64,000 nt of DNA. Origin: Cristatella mucedo. Taxonomy: Eukaryota > Bryozoa > Phylactolaemata > Cristatellidae. Location: contig WPIO01000005.1 of the NCBI GenBank assembly GCA_009760855.2, positions 3,620,501-3,684,500 of the forward strand, in the 5' to 3' direction. Each line of letters opens with the position of its first letter. Position 1 is the first letter of the stretch. Under the pieces are notes generated by a model. That model saw only the letters and a program-made list of their open reading frames with translations. It made no database searches and was not told the origin of the DNA. Of the stretch, positions 24,846-36,019 are shown piece after piece. The translations under genes were made by a program, and so were the position numbers.

Positions 24846-24990
24846 AAACGTGAAGCAGCAGCATATGAATAAGTTTCTCTAATCCCATACCAGCCTCAGT
24901 ATAAAACGTGAAGCAGCAGCATATGAATAGGTTTATCTAACCCCATACCAGCCTCTGTAGAAAACATTAAGCAGCAGCGTGCGAATCCGT
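24846..24990. repeat. 58-bp tandem repeat, 2.5 copies
   Basis: Units start at 24846, 24904 and 24962, each with AAACGTGAAGCAGCAGC (third unit AAACATTAAGCAGCAGC). Units 1 and 2 differ at only a few bases. Confidence 0.9.
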
Positions 24991-26175
24991 TTTTTTCGAT
25001 CCCCTTTCCTGGCTCACGCTCACGACAGGCACTAACCCTGAGCCCCTCGCTCGGCTAAAAATCGGAGCCTTCATAGCACACGTGTGCATAATCAAACATC
25101 TAAAAGCATTCAAAACATACCCTGCATCTAAGCGAATAGCAGGGTAAAAAATTCTTGCAAAGACTAACTCTGGCGGCGTTATTTCCAAAAGCGCCATTAG
25201 TAGGAGTCTGGCGATGACCGCTCTAGCTACGTGTGTGACGAAAATAGGCGACCTCTTGCTCTTTGGGAGTGCTACACCTGTAGGCTAGAAAACCGATGCA
25301 GAAATGCACACAAACAGCACGGAAAGCGGAATTATGGTAAGTTTTTTGCAACAGCTCAATGCGTTTGATTTGACTAGGGTGACAGCCTACTAGCTCTGTT
25401 GCCGATCATTCTGGGAATTTTTCAAATGGCAAATTAAGGAGGAGTGTTGACATCTGCCTTGGTACTGATTAGGTTTCTAGGAGTGCTGCCCGCACAAACA
25501 CCGCATCCAAAAAATACTTTCGGCAACTGCCCACACCAACGATTAATATTTTTTTCGTTCAAAGACAGGTTTCGCCGGACCAAATCATTTAGCGAAGCGG
25601 AGAAAGGACATCATTTTTGCCCCAGGACTAATATCGGTTAGTACAAGGAACTACTATAAAATATAATAATGGACCTAAGTTATAGTAAATAGGGTTTGTA
25701 AAGTGGGGATATTTGACATGGCCGTTGTCGCCAAAGGCTTTTACGCAGATGACAGCACAAGTGATACGTTTAGTCCAAACCCTTGAAGCTGGCTGAGGCT
25801 TTTACGAAATTGAATACTTGCCAAAACAGATATTCGTTGCCAGATGTGGGCCGTCATTTCCCCAGCCAAGAACTCAATCCGCGATCCTTTTGTTACAGGT
25901 GGCCGACAACGCGTCACAGTCCTCAGTCACGGACGGCGAGCTGCACCGTTGGTTCCCGGGTTGTGAGCGCCTCGAGTAGCGAACAATACGGGCCACGAGC
26001 ACATGGTTTGCGATGAAAATGACTCGGAATATGCACCTTGTTCCGTGTTACGAACCGAGCCCAATGTGCTTCTAGGAGCTTCACAAGTATCGCGAAGTAA
26101 TAAAGCTTTTGAATGGATAAGCTGCCACAGGTTTCCAAGAAAAGCACCGGAAGGAAAAATAATTACAAAACTCTA
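24991..26175. other. intergenic, no gene seen
   Basis: No repeat or coding match recognised. Short frames of 60-80 codons are scattered on both strands. Confidence 0.4.
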
Positions 26176-26311
26176 TAGTTCATCTGTCTAGCAATCAAAG
26201 AGAACCTAATCTCTATCTAGGCGTCTTAGATGTGCTACAAAGCTCAAGCCGAAGACCTTGGTCATTTAATGTGAGTATCTTACCCCTGGGTTTAACCAGG
26301 GCGGCTGTCAA
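26176..26311 (-). mobile_element. SINE1 copy, decayed
   Basis: Minus strand: CCCTGGTTAAACCCAGGGGT head, TCGGCTTGAGC in place of the B box, CCTAGATAGAGATTAGGTTC tail. Confidence 0.7.
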
Positions 26312-27179
26312 TCCAATTTGTTGAGCGTTAAATTGAGCTTCAGAGGAGCTACCAACGCACCGTTATACCGGCGGTTGTATGAGGGCAGGGTAAAACATTC
26401 ACAAAGATGGAAAGAAATCCATACTTCCCCACATGAGGGTAGACAACCTCGGAGACGGAATACCCATCAGTATTCTGACTTTGACGACTGAAAACATGGA
26501 GAAGAAGTAGCCGGTAAAAAGCTGTGAATAATCTGGTGAAAAACAGGTGACAGAATCATCCATTTTTAACTGTGGTGAGATTAAAAAAATTTGAGGGAAG
26601 ATATTTTGGGATTACTCTCCGGCACTCATTGCAACGAATTAATCTGCCAAAAGAATTCATCGCACGCCGAAGGCGGCATTCTAGATTAAAAAGATTGCAA
26701 TATTATTCATGTGCTAGTTCTAAGCAGAAACAACATTTCTCCGAACCCAAGAACAACACGGCAAGCCCACAGAGACATGGACGTCACTCTGTAGAGCAAT
26801 GCCAGGGAGCTATCGAGTAATAGCCATTATCCGCAGCCGGTGAATGAGGACGATATGACCGCGTTTCTCGGAGAAGAAACCATTACAGATCCAGCTCCAA
26901 CACCAGTTACAATACAGCAAGCTCGGTTAATGCAACATAGCGGAGCTCCAACATGGCAAAGTAATTATTGGCTTTCAAAACAAAGGCGGTGTCAGCAGAA
27001 GCAGCTTACACCTCCAGTTGCTGTGTAACTCCCGGTTTCGAGAGGGCCATTGTTCCAGTCGCTTCCGGCACCGCCCGGGTCAGAATAAAAATAGTCTCCG
27101 CCATGCTCATGTGTACTCACTCACTTTTACGGGCTCTAATAACAATGTTTGTCTTTTAACATTAACAATCTGAAGTCTT
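26312..27179. other. intergenic, no gene seen
   Basis: Two short overlapping frames (26572-26820 and 26840-27028, +) are open but resemble nothing known to me. Confidence 0.4.
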
Positions 27180-27860
27180 CCACTCAGAAAGGACCTAAAA
27201 CATTGCAGTGCCGTGCCTGTTATGCACAGGTGAGATGAGAGGCGCTCGAGAATGACTTGGTGATCAATAGTAACAAAATCGCTGGCGAAAGATCAAGAAA
27301 AACAAGCAGAGATACTTTACCTAACTCATAGTTAGTGAGAACGTCATTATACACCCGAAGCAATGCTGACTCTGTGGTGTAATCAGCTTTAAAATCAGAC
27401 TGAAACTTACTAGGTTTTAATGCAAAAGTTCAGCTGGTCTGCAACGACTCGTTCCAGTGTCTATGATAGGAACGGCAGAAGTGCGACCGGGATGAAGTCA
27501 CTCACGTTCTCTTGGTCTAGTCTTGCTATCTTAATCAGTAATCCTTGAATGCAGACATTGAGGTGCTTCACGGAATTAAGGGAGATGAGTCCTGTGGACT
27601 TGTTATTGAGACAACTGAGTCCAGAGGGAATGCTGCTTGCTATCTTTTTGATGGACTTTATGATCTCGTCTACTTAAGTGATAAAGAAGCTGTAGAGGTA
27701 CTCAGCTATATCATCACAAGGATCATAAGGTAAGGAGCTAACCTTGGAGTGGCTAGGGAGATGGTTAATCGTAGACATCGGTGTTGTCGGGCGTTGGCTG
27801 GGACCAACAGCATCACGAGCGTATTGTTTACGGCCTAGTTCTATCTGAAAGTGAAAGGTG
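27180..27860 (-). mobile_element. LINE-A 5' part of RT, decayed
   Basis: Matches the half of the RT region absent from most copies here: GCTCGAGAATGACTTGGTGA, CCCGAAGCAATGCTGACTCT, CAGCTGGTCTGCAACGACTC, and on to GGTAAGGAGCTAACC near 27740. No tail is present. Confidence 0.8.
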
Positions 27861-27989
27861 CTACAACTCATTTGTAACAGTTGTGACCAACTGAATACAT
27901 CGCCCGCAACCAGTAAGGGAAAAACACAACTCGCTCTGGATCGTCACGTGCGAAGAAATACGTAGCCCTGACTTGGCAGTTTAAGAAGA

Positions 27990-28190
27990 CTGCAAAGAAG
28001 TGCCGAAGTCGGCAGCGGGAAAGAAAATAGCGTTGCACTATTATAGGGCCAATGAGTTTCACAGTCTTGGACCAGCAGAGCAAACGCTCCTGCCCAACAG
28101 TCTCCAAGCGGAAGAAAGGAGCTGAATTGTGGTCACGATGGAATGTGGATGCATTGCCTAGGCTGAAACTGCTGCCGCAGACATTGGGCA
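27990..28190 (-). mobile_element. LINE-B fragment (ORF end)
   Basis: Follows the reverse complement of 63250-63420: GAAGTCGGCAGCGGGAAAGA, then GAGTTTCACAGTCTTGGACC and CAACAGTCTCCAAGCGGAAG. Confidence 0.65.
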
Positions 28191-28734
28191 TTTTTTAAGG
28201 ACCAAAGTCACTGCGACCTTGGTGTTCAAAATAGACATTGTTTCTACGTCCAATGAACCGTTTTATGCCTGAAATAGCTACAGCAGCTTACTTAAAAGAA
28301 AAGGACAGACTCGTTTGAATTTCGCGGATTTAGATTATATGAAAGCGCCCTATAACGAACCAGCTATATTTAGCGGCAGTCATATGAATGCGAACATTCA
28401 CCCATAGACAAGCTTAGACAGAGCTGAGGAGCCTGTGAGATTAATAGACAGCAATTGTGGTAAGCAGTTCTTAATCCTCGAACGCGATCAGCTGCATAAC
28501 AGCTGCAGCTCCAGCATTACGATAAAATGGTAACTTTATATATTAGGCGGCCGAAGATGATGCCCAAGATACAGCCCTTTAGGTGACCTAGCGAAGCACT
28601 AACGACGTGAGCTGTCGCTGAACGAAAGTTGTCTAGCAGGGAAAACAAAAGAGAGGTTGTTATGCATGCGATTCCGTCTGCAACTGCGCCAATCCAAAGA
28701 AACCAAGACGGCACTACGCTGCAGACTAGTATAT

Positions 28735-28830
28735 CGCACACTCAAAGCTTAAGCGGCTTTCGGTATGCATTCATTAGCCAGAGGACTTCGTCTCATACTG
28801 CATAAAGAAGGACAGAAGAGTGGCTTAGTA
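28735..28830 (-). mobile_element. LINE-B 3' fragment
   Basis: CTTAAGCGGCTTTCGGTATG and AGGACTTCGTCTCATACTGC match the reverse complement of LINE-B near 63475-63530. Confidence 0.65.
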
Positions 28831-29744
28831 TCCAGGCCAGTCGAGGCAGCAATAGCGTGGGAATGGTCGCAGGGGAAGGCTGGACAATGCATGCAAGCCG
28901 ACAGCAGCACAGAAGGTGTCGATACGCAAGAAGTTAGACCGAGCTTCAGCATCTATGGGCCACAGTTCAAAAGCTTTAGTTCCAAAAGCTATTTAAGTGA
29001 AAAAAGGAACATATATTTCTATCCACAGAGGACCCGGGAATACGATGAGTTTAAACTGGAGCTGCAGTTCAGTCAGGTGTAGATGATCCCATCCGCGGCA
29101 GGCCGGGTGAGTAACGCAGACGTTGGCTCTGTATCCGCGATTAATCGGGAACCGTCGAAGCAAATATGATGCACGACTCCACTTTTTTCATATCAGCAAA
29201 TAATTCAGCTATATTGTTTGCTTGTTGCGGAAGCTTAATGGCTTTTCGGTGGATCTGCCAATACTAAACTGCAGTGGACCAGTCTAAACAGATATAGTGA
29301 GCTAGTAAGATTTGTAGCCAGCCACTGCAATGTGTAGTCTTTAATCGCAAGCAGGAATCGAACGTGACTAGCTGCTGATGCTGTCGCTTGAGCTAACCTG
29401 TTACGCGTTAAGCAATCCTCAAAGTGAAAACATGCCTCATTGCCTAATTTTTGGGCTTTGTGTCCTAAGCAGCATACAAACCATCAGCACTAGGCTCATC
29501 TGTATGTGGAAAAGCACGGACAGTGAGCCAGTGGCCACTGACCACTCGAGAGAATCTCTTTATTACTCTCGGACGTGGAGATTAATAAGGGAGTGAGTCT
29601 CTAACGCTTCGAATTGATGAAGTTCCCGCTTATGTTAAATCCTAAACTTCATTTGGGCTCGCATGCGGGCTGAGGTCATTGTCAGAGAGGTACACGCCTA
29701 CCCTGCCTTTTAGCATCTGGACTGTGAGCGAAGAACGAGCCAGA
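28831..29744. other. intergenic, no gene seen
   Basis: No gene or repeat family recognised. Confidence 0.4.
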
Positions 29745-29864
29745 ATTTTCATCCAGGGAGGGAAAGACCTACAAGATTTTCATGTAAGGGGGCAAGACCA
29801 GTAATATCGTTATGTAAGGGGGAAAGACCAGCAAGTTTGGAATCTTAGGGGCAAGACCAGTGAG
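29745..29864. repeat. 30-bp tandem repeat, four diverged units
   Basis: Units of 31, 30, 30 and 29 bases start at 29745, 29776, 29806 and 29836. Each contains AGGG(G)GCAAGACC or AGGGGGAAAGACC. Confidence 0.85.
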
Positions 29865-30365
29865 CAACGAAAAATTATAGCGCAAATCCTAAAATTTATT
29901 TGCAGCGAACTCGGTGGTTATTCATAGACTTCGTTGTTGGCGAGAGTCAGGTGGCTTGGGAATAGCAGTGCAGCCCATGTCGCTGCCCGGCTATGGGGGC
30001 AGGGGGCGTTTCCTACTGCCCCCTGGCTTCGTAAATGACTGTGATGATGGATTGTGAAATATGACTGATAAGCCGTGACCTTGCTATTTGTCTGCACCAG
30101 GTGTCCATGCCATTTGAAGATCTCAATAATTTTCCTAAAAGATGTGGCGGGATGCGATGCAACATTTCCTCGTGTGGTGAGGCATTGTGCAGGTGATAAT
30201 ATGCACATTTTTGCTTATGAAAAGGGCAGAACACTTTTCAGTTGTACCATCAATACCCGTAATATCAATACAAGTAATATCTGTCATATCGATTGAGCGG
30301 AACCACCGCTCGACTTCACCGGAAAATTATCCGTAATATAATTGTTACCAAGGGCCTTATATGCA

Positions 30366-30407
30366 GATTGATATCATCGCACGATTGCTCGTGCGATGAT
30401 ATCAATC
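30366..30407. repeat. perfect 19-bp hairpin with TTGC loop
   Basis: The arm GATTGATATCATCGCACGA is followed by TTGC and its exact reverse complement. A weaker 6-bp hairpin (GAGCGG / CCGCTC) lies 70 bases upstream. No coding frame or known element spans it. Confidence 0.95.
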
Positions 30408-30671
30408 GTCATAACGCTCAAAATGTTCTTTATTCCGATGTAGACTTTGTGCGCTAAAGATAGGTTGTGAAGCGAACTTCTTACAGCGGCATTCAAGTCC
30501 GAACTCTCCCGCAGTGAGCCTCACGATACTACACGTAGCCATCGCCGAAACCTGCCGCCGGTGCTGATGCCACAAATAGTATGTAAATAGCTTCGTGGTT
30601 ACTGCTCGACTCTTGTGGCTGGTCGCAGTGAGATTTACAACACCGGCGGGCGCCTGGAACAGGCAAGCCAG

Positions 30672-30925
30672 TACTGTAATGTAATGTATCTCCATCTGTA
30701 TCTCCTTAAAGCCACTAAACCTCTGTGGGTGCTACGCGTGAGAGTTTTCTACAGCCCGCTCAAAGGCCTGAATGGCTTTCGGTACGCCTTCGGTAGCCAA
30801 AAGACTTCATTGCAAGCAAAAAAGAGAACGCGAGAAACATAGCCAGGCCAGGAGAGCGGTGAAGATCGGGAGTAGCGTGGAAGTAGCAGCTGACAGGACG
30901 GCTGACTGAAAGGATCGAGCGTACT
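30672..30925 (-). mobile_element. LINE-B 3' end
   Basis: Starts with the reversed tail GTAATGTAATGTATCTCC and carries GGCTTTCGGTACGCCTTC and the region back to AAGTAGCAGCTGACAGGACG. Confidence 0.88.
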
Positions 30926-30939
30926 GTACACGAGTCTTA

Positions 30940-32120
30940 CTTCATTTAGTCAAATGCTTGTAAACTGCCTCTTCCTCGACTTTTTTCTATACTCAACAAC
31001 TTTTGTGGTTGTGGCCCTTCAGGCTCCAACAGTAATCGGCCATCATGCTAACATTCCAGCGGCCTTGATAGCTACGCTCCATTTTGCCTATCTCCTGATG
31101 AAACCTCTCACCATGTTTCTCACTGAATGTTCCTAAATTTTGTGAGAAATAGTCAAGGTGAGAGTTTGGAAAATGTATCTTCACACTCATTCTGCTGGCA
31201 AGTGCCACGTAGCGTTTAATCATGTTCTCAACGGTTATATTTCATAGGAGCTTCAAAACCGTCAGAGAGCGTGCCTTTAGCTCATTTGCTCCCAAAGCCT
31301 GGAACTCACTACCGACGAACGTCTAAACGTTCCCCGATATGAAGAAATTTAAAAAAGCTTAAAATGCACCTTTTAGTGCAAGCAGCCTTAGGTAGGTTTT
31401 TTATTCGTTCTTCTTGTGCATGTACCTGCCTATATTATGCCTGCAGAGGATTTTATTACCCATCGTATGGTGATGGTTTAAAGTGCCTAGAAGAGATTCA
31501 GTTCACTTAGGGCGCTATACATATGTATTATTATTATTAATGATTCGCACGTAGTTAGCAGACTATCGATTGCCGAGAAAGTAGTTCTCTACTACAGGCT
31601 TTAACCCGTTACATACCTGCAACTCTAACACAGTGATAAAAAGCATAAGCACGACTATCCCACAGACACAAAAGCACAGATATTTTGCGTAGCTACCATT
31701 AAATACAGGCAGAAGGGCAATGAACTATAAATCCCCGCATATCTGCCACTGGTGCGGACTATGCTTGGTTTCATCAAGAACTATTTCCATGCTTCTGCAA
31801 GGCTCCTTCACCTGTGCAGAGCGCGAAACCGGCAAAGAGGAAAATGTTATCCTTGTTCTTCTTTCTGAAGCTCTGCACGTTAGTGATGCAAAAAATAACG
31901 ATCTGAAACATTATTAGCTTGTTCTCTCCAAATCTTCGGTACTCTAAATGGCATGTATTTGCTTTGACTTTTAAACCATTGCTTCAATTTTCCTACACAC
32001 GGCTTGCACACCATATGTGGTGCCCATGTCTAATCCTGATCTCTCAGTTTGCATCCGAAGTAGGCGTGATAGCAATGTTAGACTAATTTAGTAATCGGTA
32101 GTTACTGCTCTTTGTCGAGA
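30940..32120 (-). mobile_element. element E, left copy: unclassified repeat-borne protein, degraded
   Basis: On the minus strand, 32120 to 31860 matches 38643-38915 of the right copy. The sequence then jumps (about 460 bases missing) to a piece encoding QWQICGDL, ALLPVFNGSYAKYLCFC, and after a LINE-A insertion to a frame at 31223-30993 with SVKIHFPNSHLDYFSQNLG, GERFHQEIGKMERSYQGRW and MMADYCWSLK. From memory, proteins with these blocks recur in repeat-rich invertebrate gene models as uncharacterised proteins; I cannot assign a transposon superfamily. The cysteines of the KYLCFC block may suggest metal binding. Stops and deletions make this copy non-functional. Confidence 0.6.
31245..31535 (+). 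mobile_element. LINE-A 3' end inserted in element E
   Basis: From CCAAAGCCTGGAACTCACTA through GAGATTCAGTTCACTTAGGG to ATGTATTATTATTATT. It splits the C-terminal block of element E from its central block. Confidence 0.85.
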
Positions 32121-32929
32121 ATCTCTCGCAGATGTAGAAGAACATGCGAAAAGATTTATATTCACTTGGCACCATTTCAACTTTAAAATATCCGCTGATT
32201 TAAGAAACGCTGTTAACCCAAAAATGTGTAATTTTCTAAGAAATGCATGCAACATTAATGACATTAAGTGACTGCAACAATCAATCCTAAAGAAATCCAA
32301 TATCATTATACATAATCGGTAGTTATCAAGCATCTGATCTTTGATAAACTAAATCTATAAAACCTGACTTGCCAAAGCAAACAAAAATACACAACAAATC
32401 ATCATTTATGATGCATATGTGGAAAATAAAAACAAATGCCAGACAACTGATATCATGCAGACGAGTTTTGTCGTTGATTGTTCAGTGGCAATTATTGAAA
32501 CAGAGAACATTCGCAAACATTTCGACTGATGTCCGACAAAAAATTTTGGCCGATATCTAAAAAGCGTAATAATGAAAGTGAGATTTCCAGTTTGATCAGT
32601 TAAAGCAGTTTTCAAAACCAGTTGAAGATGTGGTCCTGGTCTGCCTAGCGGTCGTTGTTGCCTGTGCTGAGCAGGTTTGTCAGTCCGGCGCGTCCGATTG
32701 CTTGGCCTGCAGATTACGGGTGTGCCTGACCACTCGTTCCGTCGTGATCCGGGAACGGAAGAATTTACTGTGCGAATGATGTATTGCTTTGCCCACCGTG
32801 GAAGTGGCGTTGAGGCCAGAGCCTCGAGGGCACGGCGGCACGCTTTCGGAGCCGCACGCCCACAGCAGAAGTTGCTGGAAGTGGAGGCAAGTCACAATAG
32901 AAGCCATCGAAAATAGTGGCTAAGAGAAA
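32121..32929. other. intergenic, no gene seen
   Basis: AT-rich up to about 32620, then more balanced. A 75-84 codon frame on the minus strand (32680-33019) continues from the LINE-D fragment and is not an independent gene. Confidence 0.4.
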
Positions 32930-33270
32930 AGGCCGAAGTGGGGCAGAAATAGTTTCATTAGCGGCGGCAGTATAGGCTAAAGCACCTGCACGGAGAGAAT
33001 GCTGTAGAAAATTCCACATTCAAAGTCTTAATTAGCAAATGAAACGATTGCCTACAGTCTTCAGTTTAAAAGCTAGGATATCAAGCGTAGGAGAATCAGA
33101 TGATCTTAACATACGAGCAGTTATAAAGTCAATTAATTGCTCATACAGGTAAGTGGGCGCTAAGCTGCTGCGGGAATTAATGTAAGTGTCAGAATCTTTC
33201 GTTCCGCTTTTAAATAGGCAACCAGTAAAGTTGTTTAAGAAGGGTCGTGGCGTGGCAAGATCGTCAAGCT
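32930..33270 (-). mobile_element. LINE-D, L2/CR1-like ORF end
   Basis: On the minus strand the frames read LATPRPFLNNFTGCLF, ARMLRSSDSPTLDI, FKLKTVGNR and MWNFLQHSLRAGA. This is the usual order at the end of L2/CR1-type ORFs (LRSS, then LKTFGDR, then LWNSLP). Distinct from LINE-A and LINE-B at DNA level. Confidence 0.5.
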
Positions 33271-33280
33271 TTGTAGACTA

Positions 33281-33652
33281 ATGGCGCTCCCTTGTTCATG
33301 GCAAGTTGAAATTGTGACAATTAAGAATGCATCTTTCGGCGATGCAGCAGTCATATCAATGATCGACATTGAGGTCACAACAGCAGACAGCCAGAGGCCG
33401 TTCTCACTTACACGCTCCTTGGACGAGCGTATAATCCGAGCCTATTATTTTGCCAACTTATACTCTATACCTGTTGCAGTCAAAAAACGTGAACTTGCTG
33501 ACATCATTAAGAGCGCCACGACTGGCATCATACGAGAGAGTTTCGAAGCGAGCTCCGGAGCCTCGGTCCTATTGAGCAGAAGGGTCGATCGCCGACGGTC
33601 TTCAATTTTAAATACGGGACACTTACAACTCCAACTAAGCCGACAAATGTGA
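33281..33652 (+). CDS. hypothetical 123-codon open frame
   Basis: I do not recognise this protein. It starts MALPCSWQVEIVTIKN, has no signal peptide, membrane segment or clear repeat, and ends in a basic segment (RRVDRRRSSILN). It lies between a LINE-D and a LINE-B fragment, so it may be an unrecognised part of a mobile element or chance. No splice or polyadenylation context supports it. Confidence 0.15.
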   Translation: MALPCSWQVEIVTIKNASFGDAAVISMIDIEVTTADSQRPFSLTRSLDERIIRAYYFANLYSIPVAVKKRELADIIKSATTGIIRESFEASSGASVLLSRRVDRRRSSILNTGHLQLQLSRQM

Positions 33653-33874
33653 GCTGAAGCAAAAGACAAATTTGAAAACAACTTGCGTTTTTGTGGATTT
33701 AAAGCCAAATAGTAAAACCCTACACCAGCAGGGCGACACGGGCGGCAGCCCTTGCAACCGGAAAGCTAATCCTGGGTTTTCGATATTCTTATTGTTAAAT
33801 CGAGGTCCGCTCAGAATTACGCAACATTTATGTGTTTCGCCGTCTGTAATGGCTCAGAGTCACGGTGACTAGGC

Positions 33875-34090
33875 GCATTGTGACGCTAGAGAGTTTTGTA
33901 CAGCGCACACAAGTCCGAGGGTTTTCGATGTGCATACGGTAGCCATCACTCCGACTTAAGAAACAACTTTTAGAAAAGACGAGGCAGGTGAGAGATTGGA
34001 GTATTTAGTGCTTTAAGATAGGAATCGTAGAGATCAGAGAATGAGGTGCCGGGGTCGGCATCGGTACGAATTTGTGAGCCATTACCTAGA
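33875..34090 (-). mobile_element. LINE-B 3' end, decayed
   Basis: GAGAGTTTTGTACAGCGCAC followed by a diverged version of the LINE-B 3' region (GTTTTCGATGTGCATACGGT). Confidence 0.7.
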
Positions 34091-34159
34091 GATTCATGTG
34101 TGTATCACTAAAAACTATTGATATGACGGAGTATAGTTTGGTCCAGAGGGCTGTTAAGT

Positions 34160-35150
34160 GGCCTAGGCCATAATGGGAACTTTACTAGTTATGGGCAAAC
34201 CCAGTGTGATCCAGAGATTGGAAAGGCTGACTCTCAAAATTGGCTCTGCCAGCATATCTCCAGTTGAATCAGCTCGAAATCTAGGTGTCATATTCCAAAG
34301 CGACCTCTCGTTAGACGACGACCATATCAGCTCCACAGTCAAATCCGCCTATTTTCAGCTTCATAACAATCTAAATGCTAAAATTCGGGCTTGTTTAGAT
34401 AAAGATACCACGTCCAAGTTGGTCCATGCATTCGTGACATCCCGTCTCGACTTCTGCAACTCATTGCTTACTGGCCTACCAGCATGTGCGATCAGGCGAT
34501 TGCAGCTGGTGCAAAACTCTGCAGCTAGGCTTGTCTGTCGTGAGCGTCGCAGTTGCCACATTACTCCACTTCTCGCCGACCTGCACTGGCTATCAGTCAA
34601 GCAACGGATTGACTTCAAGGTTTTGTCGCTCACTTTTAGGTCCCTTCATTCTATGGCTCCAGCCTATCTCTCAGATATACTACCCCATCAGGCCAAGCAT
34701 CGTACCACCCGCTTTTCGGAGTCCAACAGTCTAGAAATACCTCGTACAAACCTTATCATTTGGAGACCGTGCATTTAGTTCGTATGCTCCCAAAGCCTGG
34801 AACTCCCTCCCGACCTGCGTCAGAACATCCCCTGACCTGACCACATTTAAAAGGAACTTAAAAACACACACATTTAGGACAGCATATTGTCGGTCCCTGT
34901 GATTCGTCCTTCATGTGCTTATGCGTGCTGACACTGTGCATGCTGCCACTAACCACATTTGCATGCTGACCCTGTGCATGTCACCCCTAACCATATTATT
35001 CATTTCGTTTGTTTTTCAAGCGTGATTTTGCTTACCATTCAATTGCGTTTCACTTTACAGCAAATGTAAAGCGCCTAGAGAGAGATTAAGTTCTCTGAGG
35101 GCGCTTTATCAAGTGAATTATTAATATTATTGTTATTATTATTATTATGC
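34160..35150 (+). mobile_element. LINE-A 3' half
   Basis: A frame of about 200 codons (34173-34778) begins LLVMGKPSVIQRLERLTLKI and runs through LDFCNSLLTGLPACAIRRLQ to LHWLSVKQRIDFKV, followed by the complete 3' end to (ATT)n at 35125-35150. Only small lesions (a duplicated GAC near 34318, an extra codon near 34365). 5'-truncated after the YADD motif. Confidence 0.95.
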
Positions 35151-35639
35151 ACCTCCGGGGTATTTTAGCCCCGGATTTACTCCGGCCTGATGGTATACTC
35201 TAGCCTGTTACACCGGTACGAAGATAAGTTCTCACCACAGCCACCCTTTCCCTAGAAAGCAGCGGCATCAACCTTTGGTAGACATCATAATTACTTTGCT
35301 CCTGCTGGGAACCACGGATTTTTAATTGTCTGGCTCAAGTAACAATGAATCTGAATTTGCATTGCTTTGAAACTAATCTCGGCACGGGGTCTTTGAGGTC
35401 CGGTTGCTCCGAGATAGTTGAGCCTTTAAATGGAGCCATAGGCAAGGGTCTCAGAGCGAGGACAAGAACTGAAAAATCAGTGGAGAACACCTAGCTCTCC
35501 ATAATGAGTGGAGACAAGCTCGGATGATGAAGATAAGCCCAGACGTCTTGGAAAGCCTGCCCTTCGGATGAATACAAACCCAAATGTTCTCGAGTAGCCA
35601 TTTGTCTCCTACGGCCTGTTGAGCTGCAGGCTATAGCTC
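35151..35639. other. intergenic, no gene seen
   Basis: Nothing recognised between the LINE-A tail and the transporter pseudogene. Confidence 0.4.
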
Positions 35640-35870
35640 ATCTTGACCGCGAAGCTGGCCCATTGGAGGTCAGGCTTGGGAAGGATTGGTCCCATAGTTC
35701 GGTGGGCTGGACCGCCCGGTCGTAGAGTGAAGGCCTCAGCCAGTCACTGCCTCGACTCATTGACGGCAGCATTTTCATGCGATTGCTTCGTGCTCTACTT
35801 GCTTGCAGCGTCAGAGAATCGCGTTTATTTGATCAGTGCTGTCCTGCATGTGGAACACGAACCTCGGTGA
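35640..35870 (+). pseudogene. possible remnant of transporter exon 2 (copy 2)
   Basis: Short stretches follow the order of exon 2 of genes 1 and 3: a GGCCCATT..GGTCAGG piece, AGGATTGG, TTCGGTGGGCTGG, and a frame FVLYLLAASENRVYL comparable with the helix 4 end of gene 3 (LVLLCCVLAVTGLANGFLYS). Identity is low and gaps are needed. The position, just upstream of the exon 3 pseudogene, is what makes it worth noting. Confidence 0.25.
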
Positions 35871-36019
35871 CTCGAAAGTTCCACAGAGTCCCAGCATACG
35901 ACACTCTGTGGCATGTTGATATTTACATCGAACCGAAAATTGCCAGTCCACCTGGCATTGTGCGGCTTTATTAAGGCTGCTATCAACTATGTCCGTTTGT
36001 ATTTACATGTGGGAGTGCG

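Noticed and set aside
30366-30407. Helitron 3' end, terminator or microRNA precursor
   Set aside because: No CTRR terminus follows within about 12 bases, there is no U run as in a bacterial terminator, and a 42-base hairpin is too short for a typical microRNA precursor.
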